Part shown: positions 19,029 through 29,715 of the stretch, piece after piece | Layout: each line of letters opens with the position of its first letter | Numbering within the stretch: position 1 is the first letter of the stretch | Assembly (NCBI RefSeq): GCF_000341285.1 | Contig: NW_005178423.1 | Span: 1-64,000, forward strand | Origin: Galdieria sulphuraria | Taxonomy: Eukaryota > Rhodophyta > Bangiophyceae > Galdieriales > Galdieriaceae | Direction of reading: 5' to 3' | Length of the DNA stretch: 64,000 nt | Made by a program: the position numbers and the translations under genes | Notes under the pieces: model-generated | What the model was told of the DNA's origin: nothing | Database searches by the model: none | Seen by the model: only the letters and a program-made list of their open reading frames with translations

Positions 19029-19603
19029 TAGAGTTCGGTTGCTAGTATTTCCCAAGTCTTTGATAAGAATTGATTCTACTTTTGGTAGTACATGACAGAT
19101 CTTTTTTCTATTTGGAAAACTGTATGTATTCAGTAAAGGAAATGTCGTAAATTCAAAACGACGTGGAGTCGTTAATTTTTAAGAAGCAAAACACCATCAT
19201 TGCGAAGCAGGATTAGAGAATGGAAGAGATGTAAAAACAGAATGACTCAAACAATTATTTCTTGCCAATACTTCTTTCATATTGGTAAGAAATAATTGAC
19301 ATATATTTTGTTTCTCATTCAGACACTTTTTCGAAACAAAATTATTTGGTTGTTCATCTTCACCGTCATTTCAGATTTGAATGGAAAATAATTCAGAGTC
19401 TTCTTAGAAGCAAATGGTAAGAGATGATATCCCATATTCTATGCATATTGGCTTTTTCCATGGTGGAAACTTATATCTACAAACGACACCTAAAGGGAGA
19501 AATAATCAACCAGGAGCATCACAATATATGGCTTAGTGATTGAAGTATAAAAAAGAAAACAGAGGACATTGCCAAGTATTCCGCACGTGAGAATGATCTT
19601 TAC
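19029..19603. other. Convergent intergenic region containing a hairpin
   Basis: It lies between the stop codons of the deacetylase gene (plus) and the MAN1-like gene (minus). Apart from the inverted repeat at 19252-19298 it is AT-rich with no ORF of note. Confidence 0.4.
19252..19298 (+). repeat. Inverted repeat / 19-bp RNA hairpin
   Basis: The left arm 19252-19270 and right arm 19280-19298 are reverse complements over 19 positions, with one difference that becomes a G-U pair in plus-strand RNA; the loop is 9 nt (19271-19279, pyrimidine-rich). It sits 224 bp past the deacetylase stop, between two convergent genes. It could be a transcript-end structure, a small-RNA precursor-like stem, or a relic of a short inverted-repeat element. 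Confidence 0.7.
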
Positions 19604-20989
19604 TTAAACTATTTTGTCATGCCATTCCCAGACTAACTGAGGTAAGTCATTTACAATTTCTCTACGCTTCTGAACACGAGAATCACTGTCAACTCTCTCA
19701 ACCACTTTCCGCCAAATAACATCCTTCCATTTTAGTAAAGACTGATCGTGAAGAAGGTCGTCCCGTAACCGAGTAACTACTACTTTCTTTCTTTCACTTA
19801 AAGGTGATGTCAATTGGGAACTTGCTGTCAACTGTCGATATACTTCTTCCGTAACTGTTTTCACCTGCTTATCGATCCATCTTCTCAAACGGAACCAGAA
19901 GTAGAGACGACTTATTCCAATAAGTATTGACATTGTTATCAATAGCTTCCACCATTCTTGCAAAACAAAAAATCTTAAACGACAGGACAAGGAAAGAGAA
20001 GGATGCAACGCTTGACACCATATCCTTTCTCCCTCTTCTCTACACTCAAATTCATCTGACGAAACAGAGTCGTTCACAATTGTGTAAAATGCCTCTGTAA
20101 ATGCACGGTTAAAACGAATCTCTTCCAGAGGTAGCTTTATCAAACGTGAGTCAAAACTCAAAAACAAATAAAAGACTTACCTTGGTTCCAAATGATAGCA
20201 AAACTGCTTTGCGTAACTGAGCACTATCCATTTCTTTCTGAACCTCTCCTGTGCCACATAAAGACATTCCTGCTCTCTTTCTAAGTATGGCTTCTATTCT
20301 ATTCTTAGTGTCTTTTGTAACCACACTAAAAGTTTTATCCTCCACACACTTTCCAGCAGATTCAATGAAGCCGTGATCACAAGTCAACTCTCCAGCACTG
20401 CAAGTACCATGACTTGGACAAGGACGGCAATCTTCAAGGACTATATCAAGATATTTTGATAAGCAATTTAAGGAAATTGAAAAAACAAAGTACCCTTTGA
20501 ATTGTTTGAGTCACAAAACGGCAACTGGATAGGAGGGGAGTAATAAGTAAAGGCAAAAAAGATACTAACTGCCAATATAGTAATAGAAAGAAGCTTGATT
20601 CCTGAAAAATGTTCAGGAGCCTTAGATTTTGGTTGAGGTGTTCCCTCAACGGAGAGGAATTCTGTCCCCAAGTTCCTTGATACAGGAAAAGGTGACTTGG
20701 ATTCCACTTCATCCAATTTTGGCGAAATAATTGGAGGGCTTACTACTTGTTCGTCTTCTTTATGAGCACTATGTATGTTTTCTTTTCCTCTAGCACGGCT
20801 TCCCGTACTCTTTGAGCTCCTATCCAACGAATCCTTAGTATCTTTGTTATAAAACCCTTTTCGGAACTCTAAGCGCGCCTTTCCAGTTGCTCCTCGATCT
20901 CCAGAGGCCACGACTTTCGAAGCGGACGTACTTTTTCTCTTTTCAACACTTGTAGAACCCTGGGCTTCTTTGTCTGGTGTGCTTGCCAT
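19604..20989 (-). CDS. MAN1/Src1 C-terminal (MSC) domain inner nuclear membrane protein
   Basis: Three exons: 20494-20989, 20181-20440 and 19604-20134, with introns of 53 and 46 nt; 428 residues. The N-terminal ~120 residues are basic and Ser-rich (nucleoplasmic, disordered). First membrane segment: IKLLSITILAVSIFFAFTYY. Then the lumenal MSC domain with its cysteine pattern (DCRPCPSHGTCSAGELTCDHG, FIESAGKCVED, SLCGTG), second membrane segment WWKLLITMSILIGISRLYFWF, and a C-terminal basic winged-helix-like tail (VVVTRLRDDLLHDQS, KWKDVIWRKVVERVDSDSRV, ending VWEWHDKIV). This is the order of yeast Src1/Heh1 and animal MAN1. An N-terminal LEM/HeH helix-extension-helix motif is not obvious. Expected role: chromatin anchoring and nuclear envelope/pore quality control. 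Confidence 0.85.
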
Positions 20990-22074
20990 ATCAAAATCTT
21001 AAGAATACGAGGGAACTTGATCTACTTATTCAAAATGGCATTGTTCACTCCTGTGGGCCATGATGGAACATCTTCCTATTTAATTGTCTTCAGCAAAGAT
21101 GGTCTTTGAAGTATAGTCTTAACAGATGAAACTGGATCTTTATAAAGAAGACTGAGATGATAAGAAAGCTTGCGAAAGAAATTCAAGACATATTTCCTCC
21201 TATAAAAATGGTTGCTATTTGCTCAGAGTGGGCCTCACTAGTGGAAGAGAAGAGAAAAGCAGAATACCTACAAACGCCTTGTTTTTAAGATATATAGAGC
21301 ACCATATACACTATTCAATCGCAAATAAGTAGAAATTTCCATTCAAGTTCTTTTCAGTTTGACCTACTTCTGTCGTAAACTGTTTTCTTATACCCGAAAG
21401 AGGCGCAAGAACTGTTTTCTATCAGTTCTATTCTTTTCATATGCACGCTGTTGTCTCCTACTTGTTCACTCCGTGAATCATCCTTTATAAGCTCTATCTT
21501 AACAACAACAAGTTATGTTTCGTAGTCTTAACTGCTTCGTTCCTTGCCTTTTGCCAGTTACGGTTTTCTTTGAATAGCGTTTGAGAATCATAGGAACTTT
21601 TTCAAAAATCAATTATAAAAAACCATTTTGAGTGTTCTCTTTGAGAAGATATAACATTGAACAAATGACTTTTGTAGAGAAAGCTTCTTCTCAGCAAATA
21701 GAAGTTTCTCTCTGGAGCACAGACATATGGAGCTGCGCAGAATGTTCGAATACTGTTACAAGAAAGAAAACTGGAAGCTCTTCGAAACACTGTATTCAAA
21801 TTCTTGTGAACTATGGAATGCCTCTTGTCTAGTCAATGAAAGCGTATCACTTATTTACAAAGAGGACAATTGCTTAAATTTAATAATGAACCAACGATAG
21901 GATATCTTATAAAGGTACTCATCTAAGAATCGCTTTAGTCTTGACAAAGTTTTCAAACCATTACGTCCAATAAATGTGAATGTAGAGAGAACACAAAACT
22001 GAAGCAGATGGATTCAAATCACCATGAGAAATGGCGGGTCCCAAGTTGCCATTTGAAATTTGGCACTCTCACTC
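20990..22074. other. Divergent intergenic region with a possible orphan exon
   Basis: About 1.1 kb between the MAN1-like and condensin genes. A plus-strand exon-like frame at 21678-21900 (acceptor TTTTGTAG before it, TAG stop) encodes HMELRRMFEYCYKKENWKL and ends NCLNLIMNQR, with helix-like composition. I cannot find its first exon. A minus-strand ATG ORF at 21602-21799 (MNTVFRRASSFLSCNSIRT, mitochondrial-presequence-like) overlaps it. At most one is real. Confidence 0.35.
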
Positions 22075-25000
22075 ATGTCCGAAGCTTCAGAAGAAGCTAA
22101 AAAGTCGGTTTTCGAAGCCTTCGACACAGCAAAGAGTTCAAATGCTTCATTTAATCGTTCTCTAAAACTCCTGGAAAAAGCAAACGCAACTGGTGAGTGT
22201 TTGACTATTTACATTGAATCATACAGCCTAGCTCATATACCTCAGACAGCAAGTCGTTTCTAGAAGTATTTTTGACTTGTTTGAATCGCATCCTTCTAGT
22301 CTATACAAAGTACGTATTGCATCCAAGAAGAATACGAAACCTCTAATGACCAAGAATAGAGACCCCAAGGCGGAAAGATTGGTAAATTTCGTCGTAAAGT
22401 TTGTGAACAGCAAGTTTGAAGTGCTATTTGGGGACAGGTCAAAAGCCTTTCATATTTTTTGGAGTATATCTGAAATCTCTCTTTAGTCCTGTTGACTTGT
22501 TCACAGTCATAGTTGCCTATCTTATTCAACATTCTTCGGCATCGGAGAAATCTATTCGGTATCGATGCTGCCAGATATTAGCAGAAATACTGCAAAATAG
22601 AGAAGAAGAATCAGAAATATCAGAAGAACTATGGAATGCTATAACTCATACAATGCAGATTCGTTGCAGGTAAGTCACGTCTTTCCATAAAGGGTTCACT
22701 AAATCTAGTCCAAACCTAGAGATCGTATTTCTTCAGTTCGTAGTCAAGCTTTGCGTGCATTGAGTCGTATGCAGGACCCCTATGAAGCAGAAGATCCCAT
22801 AACACGGACTTTTTTGCAGCTTTTGAAGAATGACACTGCGCCAAGTGTCCGAAGTACTGCTCTACACTATGTTGCCATGTACGATACGTTGCAAAATACC
22901 CTGAAACTTGCTGAAAGTAGATTTTAGAAGTGATCAATCGTTACCTTTAATCATACAACGTACTCGAGATACAAGTGAAGAAGTATGTCTGTTGTGCTAT
23001 TCTCGTTCGAGTGAATAACGAACAAATCAAGGTGAGAATCCAAGCGTACATGGTCTTAAGGGAGAAAGTGGATCCTCGCGCTCTTTCGATTCAACAACGA
23101 ATAACTATTCTGAGGTACTGCATTCTTGTCAAGTTGTGAAGCAGCCGATTGAGTTGTATATAGGGATGGGCTCAAGAGTCGGTCACAAAACGTCCGTCGT
23201 TGCTGTGTGGGAATGCTCAAACAAGGGTGGCTAGAAGGTGAGTAACTTGTGTCAAAATGCAAATATTTATAAAATTTATCTATCGAAAGGATCATGCGAG
23301 AGCAACTTAACAAAATTAGTAAAGCTCTTGGATGTCGAAACTAATGAAGAGAATGCTGTTATCATTTTGCAGGCATTATTTCGAGAATCCGACATACCAG
23401 TCACGGTCGATGTCAATGAATTATCAAGTACGATAACATCACTCAACTTTATTCATGAACCAATAGCACTTTAGATGAAACTGCGATTATACTGAAAGCA
23501 AAGATTGCGCACTATAGAGAATGTTCAGACGAATCTTCTATTGATCTCTTTATTCCTTCCGTGCAAGTTTATTGTGATATTCTTGTATATTTCCACGTCA
23601 GTATACATCATTGAGTATGGAAAAACATTCAAATGATATCTTTATTTTAGAGACATTCCTTTATTGCCAGACAGTTGCTTGATATTTCCGAATATCTCGA
23701 TTTTGGTGACGAAGCAGGACGCATTCATTTCTTGAGGATTATCAAACAATTCTTACTTGATCAACAGCTTGACACAGAAATAATACCTAATTTGGTTAGC
23801 AACATTTGTCTCTTTTTGGCCTGTTAAAATATCCATTGTTATAGGTTCGAGCTTGGTCTAGATGTGAGAACAATAATGTATCCTTCGTTGCGGCATGTTT
23901 AGAACTTCTTGGTGAGCTTTCTACTTCAGAAGAATTTGTCGACGGTGTTTCAGCAGTAGAACGAGGGTTGGCAATACTTAAGGAGTTGTTGACTATTCAA
24001 GGACAAGGAGACTGTTCTTCGAACCCATGCCCTGAGGAACTTGTGGATAGTTTTGTTCAACAGGGTAAGATCACAACGCTGCCCAAAGCGAACTGTTAAC
24101 ATTTCTCCCGACCTTGAAGGCCTAGTAAGCACCAAGCAAAAGATCAGATTGCTTGCAGTGGAGTGTCTAGGGTTATTTTGCATCCAGGACGCAGAAGTTG
24201 TTAGAATGCAGCATTTGCCTTTGTTTTTGCAGGTAGTAGCATCTTCTGTTTTCCGCTGCATTTTCCAACTTTTAGATCTAGATTTGTAATAGCGACACGG
24301 AGGAATTGCAGATTGTTGCTATGAAAACACTGTTTGATATTCTCTTGTGCACCAAGTGGCAACGGCGAGGAGAAACTTGTGAGTTGGACGGAGAAAATTC
24401 ATCAATAAGTTCGTCAGTCAAAAGTGAACATGCAGAAAAAATTGAGGCAGATTGTTTGACTGTTTGTCAGCACTTTATTTTGCTTTTTATAAGCTGACTC
24501 CTGCCTTTTAGTTTTTAGCGGAGCGCCTTACAAGCAACTCCGTAAACATTAGAACTTGTGCAGTAGAAGGTTTTGCGAAACTGTTATTGACGCGAAGAAT
24601 ACCAACCTCTGTCACAATTCTTTCCTGCTTATTACTTCTTTACTTTGATCCTTTCACTGAGGACGACTTCAATTTGCGTCAGGTATATTACCTTTTTGAC
24701 TTTTCGTACTTTTTGACAAGTAATTCATCTAGTGCCTTTCTGTGTTCTTTCCTGTCTTTTCAATTTCTTTCCTCGAAAATGTGTTGCTGATAGAAAAGTG
24801 TTTTTTTAGTGTTATTAATGTAAGCAATTGTTTCTTGCTGACATGTTATTTTGAGTATTGGGTAGACTATTTTGGACGCTCCTCCCTCCAAGTCCCTTAG
24901 TGAGGCATCTGTCTTGCAAGTTGCAGAATATCTTCTGTACTTGACCAATGCTGTAAGAGTTTCCTCCCAGGAACATTAGGTTTTTTCTAAAAACACTTTT

Positions 25001-25463
25001 GCAGTCCGCTTCCTATCCGAGAAGTGAACAATTAAATGATATACAAGACCAAGCACAACGTGTTCATGAAAGGTAAGTGAAGTGATTGCTAATATAGTTT
25101 TCACTGTGTAACTATCACTATTGTTGCAGAATATGTTGTCTTCTACTCCATGGCATTATTGACGATCCAGATGGAAGAAAAGCTAGAGAGTTCTCCAAGA
25201 TTCTAAACTTCCTTAGAATTAATATAACGGAAATGCAAGACAGTTTTAAGCAGGAAATAAGAGACCTTTTGTTTCTTGCAAAGGAGTAAGTAACTGAAGG
25301 TAGTGTTATCGGTGATGACACGTATAATTGTAGGCATGCTACAATGCGACCTGTGATAACAAACATTCGTCGCTTTGAAAACCGAATATTCTCCGCAAAT
25401 GTGCTTTGCGATACTTCAGAGAGGTCCAATATGGACGCTGGTGGAGCCGAATGTTCTTCATAA
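22075..25463 (+). CDS. NCAPG: Condensin complex subunit G (Cap-G/Ycg1)
   Basis: A gene with at least fifteen introns, nearly all 49-60 nt; the first are 22193-22245 and about 22311-22361. HEAT-repeat text of the condensin-G family is visible in order: KDPKAERLVNFVVKFV, YRCCQILAEIL, SSVRSQALRALSRMQDPYEA, DTAPSVRSTALHYVAI, LPLIIQRTRDTSEEVRIQAY, REKVDPRALSIQQRITILR, QNVRRCCVGMLKQGWLEG, LVKLLDVETNEENAVIIL, and C-terminal HGIIDDPDGRKAREFSKIL. The sequence ends with a short acidic/Ser tail (MDAGGAECSS). The start ATG at 22075 (MSEASEEAKKSVFEAF) is the first in frame. Condensin compacts mitotic chromosomes with SMC2/SMC4. This is the most intron-rich gene in the window, whereas its neighbours have 0-3 introns. 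Confidence 0.9.
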
Positions 25464-26343
25464 GTAAAAGAATATCAAAGTAACAATTGTTGGCACTTCG
25501 ATCTTGCCTGTGTGCATGCAGTTTTATGAAGGACTGTCCTTGCTTCACTTTTTGACTTTTCATGGCTTTTCATGCGCTTCTAGAATACCACGGACTGAGT
25601 GTGAGCTTCCTTAAGTGCATATGCAAGGAAGCAAGATTGGGCACTTAAGTTTCCGACCTTTGGAAGATCCAAAGCACCTGGTTTTCTATCGTTCAACCAT
25701 TTTCAACAATCTAAACTAGCCATGCAAGATACGATTCGCTATTTCATGCTATAATCAAACCTTTCTTTAATATCAAGCAAAAGAGCACTTAGTTTTGTCA
25801 GAGAAAAGCGAAATCTGAACTTTTTTTTGAAAGATTTTCTAGAATGCGAAATGAGCTTGAATTGTATTTGGCAAGAAACGAAAAGTTCATTATTGCAGTC
25901 AACGTAAACAATTGCTCTCTTTTAAATAGTTCAAACAAGTGTTATGAATATTGCACTAATATACTTTTGCAGCTTGACAGTTGGAACAAAGGGAAGTGGC
26001 AAAAGGCATGGTTACGATTGAAATGTGTCTTGTCATACGAAGTAAAGCTTAGACTAGGGTTGGCTTTCTGTCTCTTCTGATGGAAAAACTTGAGTGCCAA
26101 GAGTAACAACTTGAAAGATCAAAATAAGCCATTTGCACAGATATTCTTTTGAACATTCGAAAGAGCAGCATGTGTCACATGTTTACAAAACTAAAGAAAT
26201 CAGGCTTTTAATCCTGTACTCCAAATCTCGTTTCAAAGCCTTCCAAAGGATAAAAATTTACACGAATTATAAGGAAAAATTCTGCTGTTACCATATTAGC
26301 AAATATAGTTACATGGACTTGCAATGCGAAATTATATCTAAGT
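25464..26343. other. Intergenic region with a possible small spliced gene
   Basis: Plus strand: coding-like pieces at about 25620-25720 (IGHLSFRPLEDPKHLVFY, then RSTIFNNLN) and 25844-26080 (MRNELELYLARNEK; then, after a possible 69-nt intron, LDSWNKGKWQKAWLRLK). They may be exons of one small gene, but I could not connect them or name a family. The rest is AT-rich. Confidence 0.3.
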
Positions 26344-27420
26344 TCAAGTTGTTTCGAACTCCTGTAGCCAACATCGCGCATTATAACTTTTCACAACAGT
26401 GCGATAGGCTGAACTTTGCCAATATGTCGCTCTACTGGGATCTCCTAGACTAACTCCTAGTTGACATTCCAAGGAATCTTCTTCCATGTCCTCTTCTTCG
26501 AAAACAGGTATGGGAGGTGTGTTACAAAGTGGACACCTATTGGCTGAGCGCAGCCACTGCTCAATACAAGGAGAGTGAAACGCATGACGACATTGTAAGA
26601 CACGCAGTTTCACTCCAGGCATAATAGGGTCCAAGCAGACTGCACACATTTCGTCTGGAATATAGAAACTACCGAGCACAATACCTTCCTTTTCTGCAAC
26701 TTGATAAGGCTCCAATGGTTCAGTCTCATGTGTCACCCACCTCAATGGCAAAACAAACTGAAAGATATGACCTGGTGCCGCAGGTACGTGAACCAATGAA
26801 AGAGCTTCGGAGTTTCTGGTGCTCCTTGAAGAATCCTTCGACGAATTTCGTTTCTCTGCAAACATTTCAGTTCCATCTTCTACAATGGGTTTAATTTCAT
26901 CAGTTTCTATTGTTGGAATTCCAAAGCTTTCCACGCCTTCTTGTTTCTCGAAAACCTTGTGACCCGTATGAGATACTGGTCCAAAACGGGCACTTTCAAA
27001 CCCTTGCAAAATAACTTCTGAACTATTTACAGGAGCACTCGAAACTCTTTCAGAGGAATCGTTACACGGAAGGCTTTTCTGATTAGTTTGCGCTGTTCCC
27101 TTTCTTTCAAAACGCAAACCCGCCGTTACAATTTCTGAAGGATGACGTGTACCTCTGAAAACAACCTCTGGACAAGCCATTCTAATTTCTGTTTTTGTTA
27201 AGCCTTCCACTTTTCGCTTTCGACCTTGTCGTCCTTGGAACCTACTAGGTGGGGGAGCTCCAGTAATTCTTCTCCATAAAAGTTCAGGAAGAAATACGCC
27301 AAACTCATACCAACTTCTTCTATCGTCCTGGGACCTTGGAGAACAAAAAACTAGCACGATGAATATAATAGCTACTATGGCAATAGGCAAAGTGACTGAA
27401 ACTACAACACTGCTAGTCAT
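26344..27420 (-). CDS. Membrane-anchored RING-H2 E3 ubiquitin ligase (ATL-like)
   Basis: Single exon, 358 residues, ATG at 27420. N-terminal membrane segment SVTLPIAIVAIIFIVLVFC is followed by a basic stretch (GRQGRKRKVEG), a long low-complexity Ser/Glu region, and a C-terminal RING-H2 finger: C-A-V-C-L-D, then LRVLQCRHAFHSPCIEQWL and ANRCPLC, i.e. C-x2-C-x14-C-x1-H-x2-H-x2-C-x10-C-x2-C, with the family Trp (QWL). A Pro residue follows the last Cys pair (NTPPIPVF), and an acidic tail then continues. Domain order resembles plant ATL ligases, though the hallmark GLD motif is not seen. It should accept ubiquitin from an E2 at a membrane surface. Substrates unknown. Confidence 0.85.
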   Translation of the reverse strand: MTSSVVVSVTLPIAIVAIIFIVLVFCSPRSQDDRRSWYEFGVFLPELLWRRITGAPPPSRFQGRQGRKRKVEGLTKTEIRMACPEVVFRGTRHPSEIVTAGLRFERKGTAQTNQKSLPCNDSSERVSSAPVNSSEVILQGFESARFGPVSHTGHKVFEKQEGVESFGIPTIETDEIKPIVEDGTEMFAEKRNSSKDSSRSTRNSEALSLVHVPAAPGHIFQFVLPLRWVTHETEPLEPYQVAEKEGIVLGSFYIPDEMCAVCLDPIMPGVKLRVLQCRHAFHSPCIEQWLRSANRCPLCNTPPIPVFEEEDMEEDSLECQLGVSLGDPSRATYWQSSAYRTVVKSYNARCWLQEFETT

Positions 27421-28421
27421 TCAAGTTTTTTCAGTCTCGGGCAATGTGTCCAAAAGCCCACCCCACCACATGTCTTTTGGGTGTCCCGTTGGCGCTATTG
27501 TGCCGGGAATCCCGAATTTGTCTGTTCTTATTTCGATGAAGAGCAAGCTCTTGCTTCAATAGAAGTTTAATGACTCTAGACAAATCATTCACGAAATAGT
27601 TTCTTTTCCAAATAGAGGTTCAGTTACGTTATGAATTACATTCATATTGACTAACGAATTGTTGAAACTCTAGCATTTTTTAATGACTGGAATTAGTTTG
27701 GGATATGTTTCAACCTCAGATATAGGGGTGCAATATGTATATGAATAATTTGAAAGTTATCCTTTGCTTTCTGAGAGTATTCTCTAGAGGAGAGAACCTA
27801 TTGGTAGTAAATAAGAAATGACAAACTGTTATGAAAGCCGATTCTCTATTCTTTGACTCTCTTGTTCTACTAAGCAAAGCTAGCAGTATCTCTCAGATTC
27901 TATCAGGAAAAAGTTTCTTTCTTCTCATTTCTATAAACTTCAGAGTTTCTATTTACAGAACACAGCTGCAAAAGATTCGTGCCTTTTGTCGGTAAGAATT
28001 CTGGATGGAATACGTTTAGTTCAATTTTAGCATCCCAAGTAGCTACAAACGAGAATGAGGCGAATAAATTGTCAATGTTCAAAAAAACTCATTGGCAGGG
28101 TTGCTTGAGAAATCAAACTTTTCGGAAAAAATGGTTTTGAGAAATGCAGAACGCTACATTTAAATAAACTAAACTTGGATGTCTAATTTACCGAAGACTT
28201 GATATTTGTTCGTAGTAAAATACAAGTAACGAGGGAGTTGTAAATAAGAAGGAAAAGTCTTTGAGACTAAATAAGGATGTTTGGTTGAGTTCATTAACTT
28301 GCTCAAAATACATGCATATGACGCACCACAATAGAAACCTACTAAATCGACATTAGAATAGGAGTACTTTAGGTTGAGAATGAAACGATTCTTCCTCTTG
28401 GTGTCAAACTACGTGGAGCTG
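27421..28421. other. Intergenic region
   Basis: The upstream part (27421-27562) is GC-richer than the rest and may be the promoter/5' leader of the RING gene. The remaining ~860 bp are AT-rich with short or no ORFs. No RNA gene or repeat recognised. Confidence 0.3.
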
Positions 28422-28686
28422 TCAGTTTTTGTAACAGTTGCAAAGTTTAATTTCACTTTTCTTTTTGAAAATTAATTGCTAAAATTGGAACAAAGAAGAA
28501 ATATCGAGGATGAATAATAAAGAAAAAGTCATAGAATGAGTCAAAGGAGATTACCAATAAAGGTTGATATGCTAACTTCTTGGAGAGAAGCATGATCGAG
28601 GTCGGACACAATAACAAATTATCAACGAAAACATCAAACACATGTTCGTCTTCGCGAAGAAACAAGTTGCTTATGGATATTATCAT
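28422..28686 (-). CDS. Possible small spliced gene (62 residues)
   Basis: ATG at 28686. Exon 28555-28686, intron 28479-28554 (76 nt, pyrimidine-rich, TTTTAG acceptor), exon 28422-28478, TGA. The product would be MIISISNLFLREDEHVFDVF, then NLLLCPTSIMLLSKKLAYQP, ending in a basic tail FKKKSEIKLCNCYKN. The frame and phase agree, but the product is short and unrecognised. It may be part of a longer gene with the coding-like pieces upstream (28817-29345). Confidence 0.3.
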
Positions 28687-28816
28687 AAATTATACGTCTT
28701 TAAGTCTTCCAAGGCATATAGGAGAGAAATAAAGCAATCAATGAGGCAAAATGTTGTTAGGGTTTAATGAGTTCAGAATTGTTTGACTTTGGCTTTCACG
28801 AAGCCTTCATTTCAAA

Positions 28817-29345
28817 TCAAAAGATAGTTTGGTAATGAAGGTGTTGTTCTGTTCCAGCAATTAACTGGAGTTGGAAGTGTATATGTTGGTTTGCAACTTT
28901 CAAGCCGACCAAGACAGGGTGGCTAGTTACTTCACCGTGGGTTTCGAGTGTAATCATAGCAATGTTTGTCAAGGGTACTGAATAAGTTATGTAAAATTTC
29001 AACTAAACGCAGTCTTCACAAAACTTTAAAAGTCAACTCTTCTGTTGGTAAAAGAGGACATTTTTAGTTATCTTTCCCAAGGAAAGTATGCAGGGCTTTT
29101 AAAGATGAAAGGTGCCCAAAGTCTGATCAAAGAAAAGGACACAAAGCTCCCAAGTTTTTGAGTTGGTTGTGTAAGGAACGAATCTCGTTAACGTAAGTGA
29201 GAAGAACGGTATTCACTTCGTCGGTTGGAATTGCAAACAAGTCAATCCCTATTCGTGACGACCTGTTAAGAAAGAAGCTAATCATGTTGCAGCTCACAAT
29301 ATTGGAATGGTTACTTTTACTGCTGAAGGAAGACTGTCTTTCCAC
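28817..29345 (-). CDS. Unresolved minus-strand coding pieces
   Basis: Two separate exon-like frames on the minus strand. At 29127-29259, after a possible acceptor at the AACAG motif, the frame reads SRIGIDLFAIPTDEVNTVLL, then TYVNEIRSLHNQLKNLGAL, with a stop at 29127. At 28817-29002, after the acceptor GTTTAG, it reads KFYITYSVPLTNIAMITLE, then HPVLVGLKVANQHIHFQLQL, with a stop at 28817. Their composition is protein-like on this strand. The plus-strand ORFs over 29197-29532 are probably shadows. I cannot assign a family or say whether these are one gene or two. Confidence 0.35.
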
Positions 29346-29715
29346 AATATTAAGTATGAAAGAGATGGAGCATTATTCTAATTCTTTATCTTCGTATCTA
29401 TTTTCGAAAACTATGCGTCAAACAACAGAATTTATGCCAAGCACTTGTGCAATTATTCATGGAATCAACAAAACTGATGACTACTATGTTCTGATTGAAA
29501 AGTATGTTCAAATTTTAGCAATTCCAACTTAGTACATGGAGCTGGTATTCTAAATATGCCAGCTCATCAACATAATATTGCTACCTCTCAAAAATTTACT
29601 TCACCATTTGTCTTCTGCAAAAAAGCCTATGATGCAAAAAACTTCAATGCTCGACGCAGAAAAAAGACATTACTGAAAACCGTTCTTCTGTATAATTGGA
29701 GTCTAAAGTGCATTA

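Noticed and set aside
22879-22930. Apparent frameshift with early stop in the condensin subunit gene
   Set aside because: A 49-nt intron (GTACGA..TTTTAG) removes the out-of-frame stretch and restores the family text VAI-SDQSLPLIIQRTRD, so the gene is intact.
29197-29532. Plus-strand ORF of 111 codons opposite the unresolved minus-strand exons
   Set aside because: Its composition is less protein-like than the minus-strand frame and no plus-strand splice model or family emerged.
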